This document shows, piece after piece, positions 63,468-64,000 of a DNA stretch of 64,000 nt (positions within the stretch are counted from its first letter, which is position 1; the number at the start of each line of letters is the position of its first letter). Origin of the DNA: Pseudomonas sp. GR 6-02 (lineage in GTDB: Bacteria > Pseudomonadota > Gammaproteobacteria > Pseudomonadales > Pseudomonadaceae); contig NZ_CP011567.1 of NCBI RefSeq assembly GCF_001655615.1, positions 4,473,001 through 4,537,000 on the forward strand, given 5' to 3'. The notes beneath the pieces were generated by a model. The model searched no databases and had not been told where the DNA came from. It saw only the letters and a program-made list of their open reading frames with translations. A program made the translations under genes and the position numbers.

Positions 63468-64000
63468 CTATGTTTTCATCCTGTTCCACTCACGATCTAC
63501 AGCTCTTTTTTGGGGTTTTTCCGTAGCATACAACCATCGTAACCGTCGCGGCCTGCTCTGTTCCCCAGCCATCACTGTCTTTTCTTTCTCGCTCTTCTTG
63601 TCGCGGTAGCACACGATGATCTCCATAAAGTCTCCCTTGTTCTCTTCGGCCAGATTCTCAACCGTGTCCTCGGGTAGCTTACTCTCCAGCTCTAGGCTGA
63701 CGGTGTAACCATTGTCCGCGCTGAGCGTGTGCTGCACGTTGCCGCCATACCAAATGATTTCATCGATCTCTGGCTTCACACCCTGGAGCGAGCGTGTAGG
63801 TCAGCTCAGGGATCAGATCCAGCCAGCCCATGGCAAGGGTGTAACTGAGCGTTGCGCTACCCTGTTGCAGCCGGTTGAACTCGGCCCCGGCGGCGCGGAG
63901 GGCCGACTGGCGGTCGCTGTAGGTATACCGCAGATCCTTGAGGCTCTCCCCGCCACCAGCGATGGCCTCCTGTTTCTTGGCGCTGTTGCCGCGACGTCCT
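63468..64000 (-). pseudogene. P2-like phage late control protein D, frameshifted; 5' end beyond window
   Basis: Reading back from 64000 the frame gives gpD-like sequence (RRGNSAKKQEAIAGGGESL, SATLSYTLAMGWLDLIPEL) until TYTLAPGC. After a 4-bp tandem duplication (GAGC at 63786-63789 and 63790-63793) the downstream sequence VKPEIDEIIWYGGNVQHTL continues in another frame to a stop at 63468. Removing one GAGC restores one frame. The protein forms part of the tail-tip baseplate in phages of this kind, so this prophage is decayed. Confidence 0.8.

Overview
The window is chromosomal DNA from a Pseudomonas of the P. fluorescens type. The evidence is the gene content and order: nasS-nasT / nasA-kinase / nirBD-nitrate reductase-cobA, then oprF-sigX-cmpX-cfrX-cmaX-rraA-hydrolase-ppsA/ppsR, then pabB-thrH-cysH, an order I know from P. 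aeruginosa and its relatives. High GC and several REP-type inverted repeats (about 6.1, 40.0, 41.6 and 46.1 kb) agree with this.

Layout. 0-7.3 kb: the end of dacB, a CHASE-PAS-GGDEF diguanylate cyclase, rlmL(KL), rmf behind a hairpin-rich leader, and pyrD. 7.3-19 kb: the nitrate assimilation locus. NasS and NasT sense nitrate; nasA imports it; nitrate reductase (nasC) and NirBD reduce it to ammonium; CobA makes the siroheme precursor for NirB. A PP2C-kinase fusion protein sits behind nasA. Each of the three transcription units starts with a sigma-54 type -24/-12 element, followed by hairpins with six-base loops (A at 1, G at 4) and an intrinsic terminator. This is the layout of a NasT (ANTAR) antitermination leader, and one of the three lies in front of nasST itself. 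19-28 kb: oprF/sigX envelope block, ppsA and its regulator ppsR. 28-36.7 kb: methylcitrate (propionate) operon prpR-prpB-prpC-acnD-prpF-prpD, with two copies of an ATTGTCGACA box at its head. 36.9-40 kb: a conserved, poorly understood trio (retropepsin-like periplasmic peptidase, transglutaminase-like 7TM protein, ATP-grasp ligase). 40-48.7 kb: pabB, thrH, cysH, an NCS1 transporter with a hydantoin racemase, a LysR/SDR divergent pair and a HAD phosphatase.

48.9-54.3 kb: a 1625-residue RHS protein whose AT-rich C-terminal domain has the R / STS / ExE pattern of cholera-toxin-like ADP-ribosyltransferases. A 131-codon gene overlaps its stop by ATGA and is the likely immunity gene. 54.3-58.9 kb holds small exported or acidic proteins, including two tandem glycine-zipper paralogues.

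59-64 kb: a decayed P2-like prophage or island edge. It has a tRNA-Ser 3'-end fragment (candidate att site), a portal gene (gpQ) whose 5' end abuts a terminator, and a late-control gene D broken by a 4-bp duplication. Between these lie two intact-looking cargo genes: an AlbA_2/Schlafen-type protein and a coiled-coil protein with two C-terminal membrane segments. These and the RHS cassette are the most likely places for undescribed biology.
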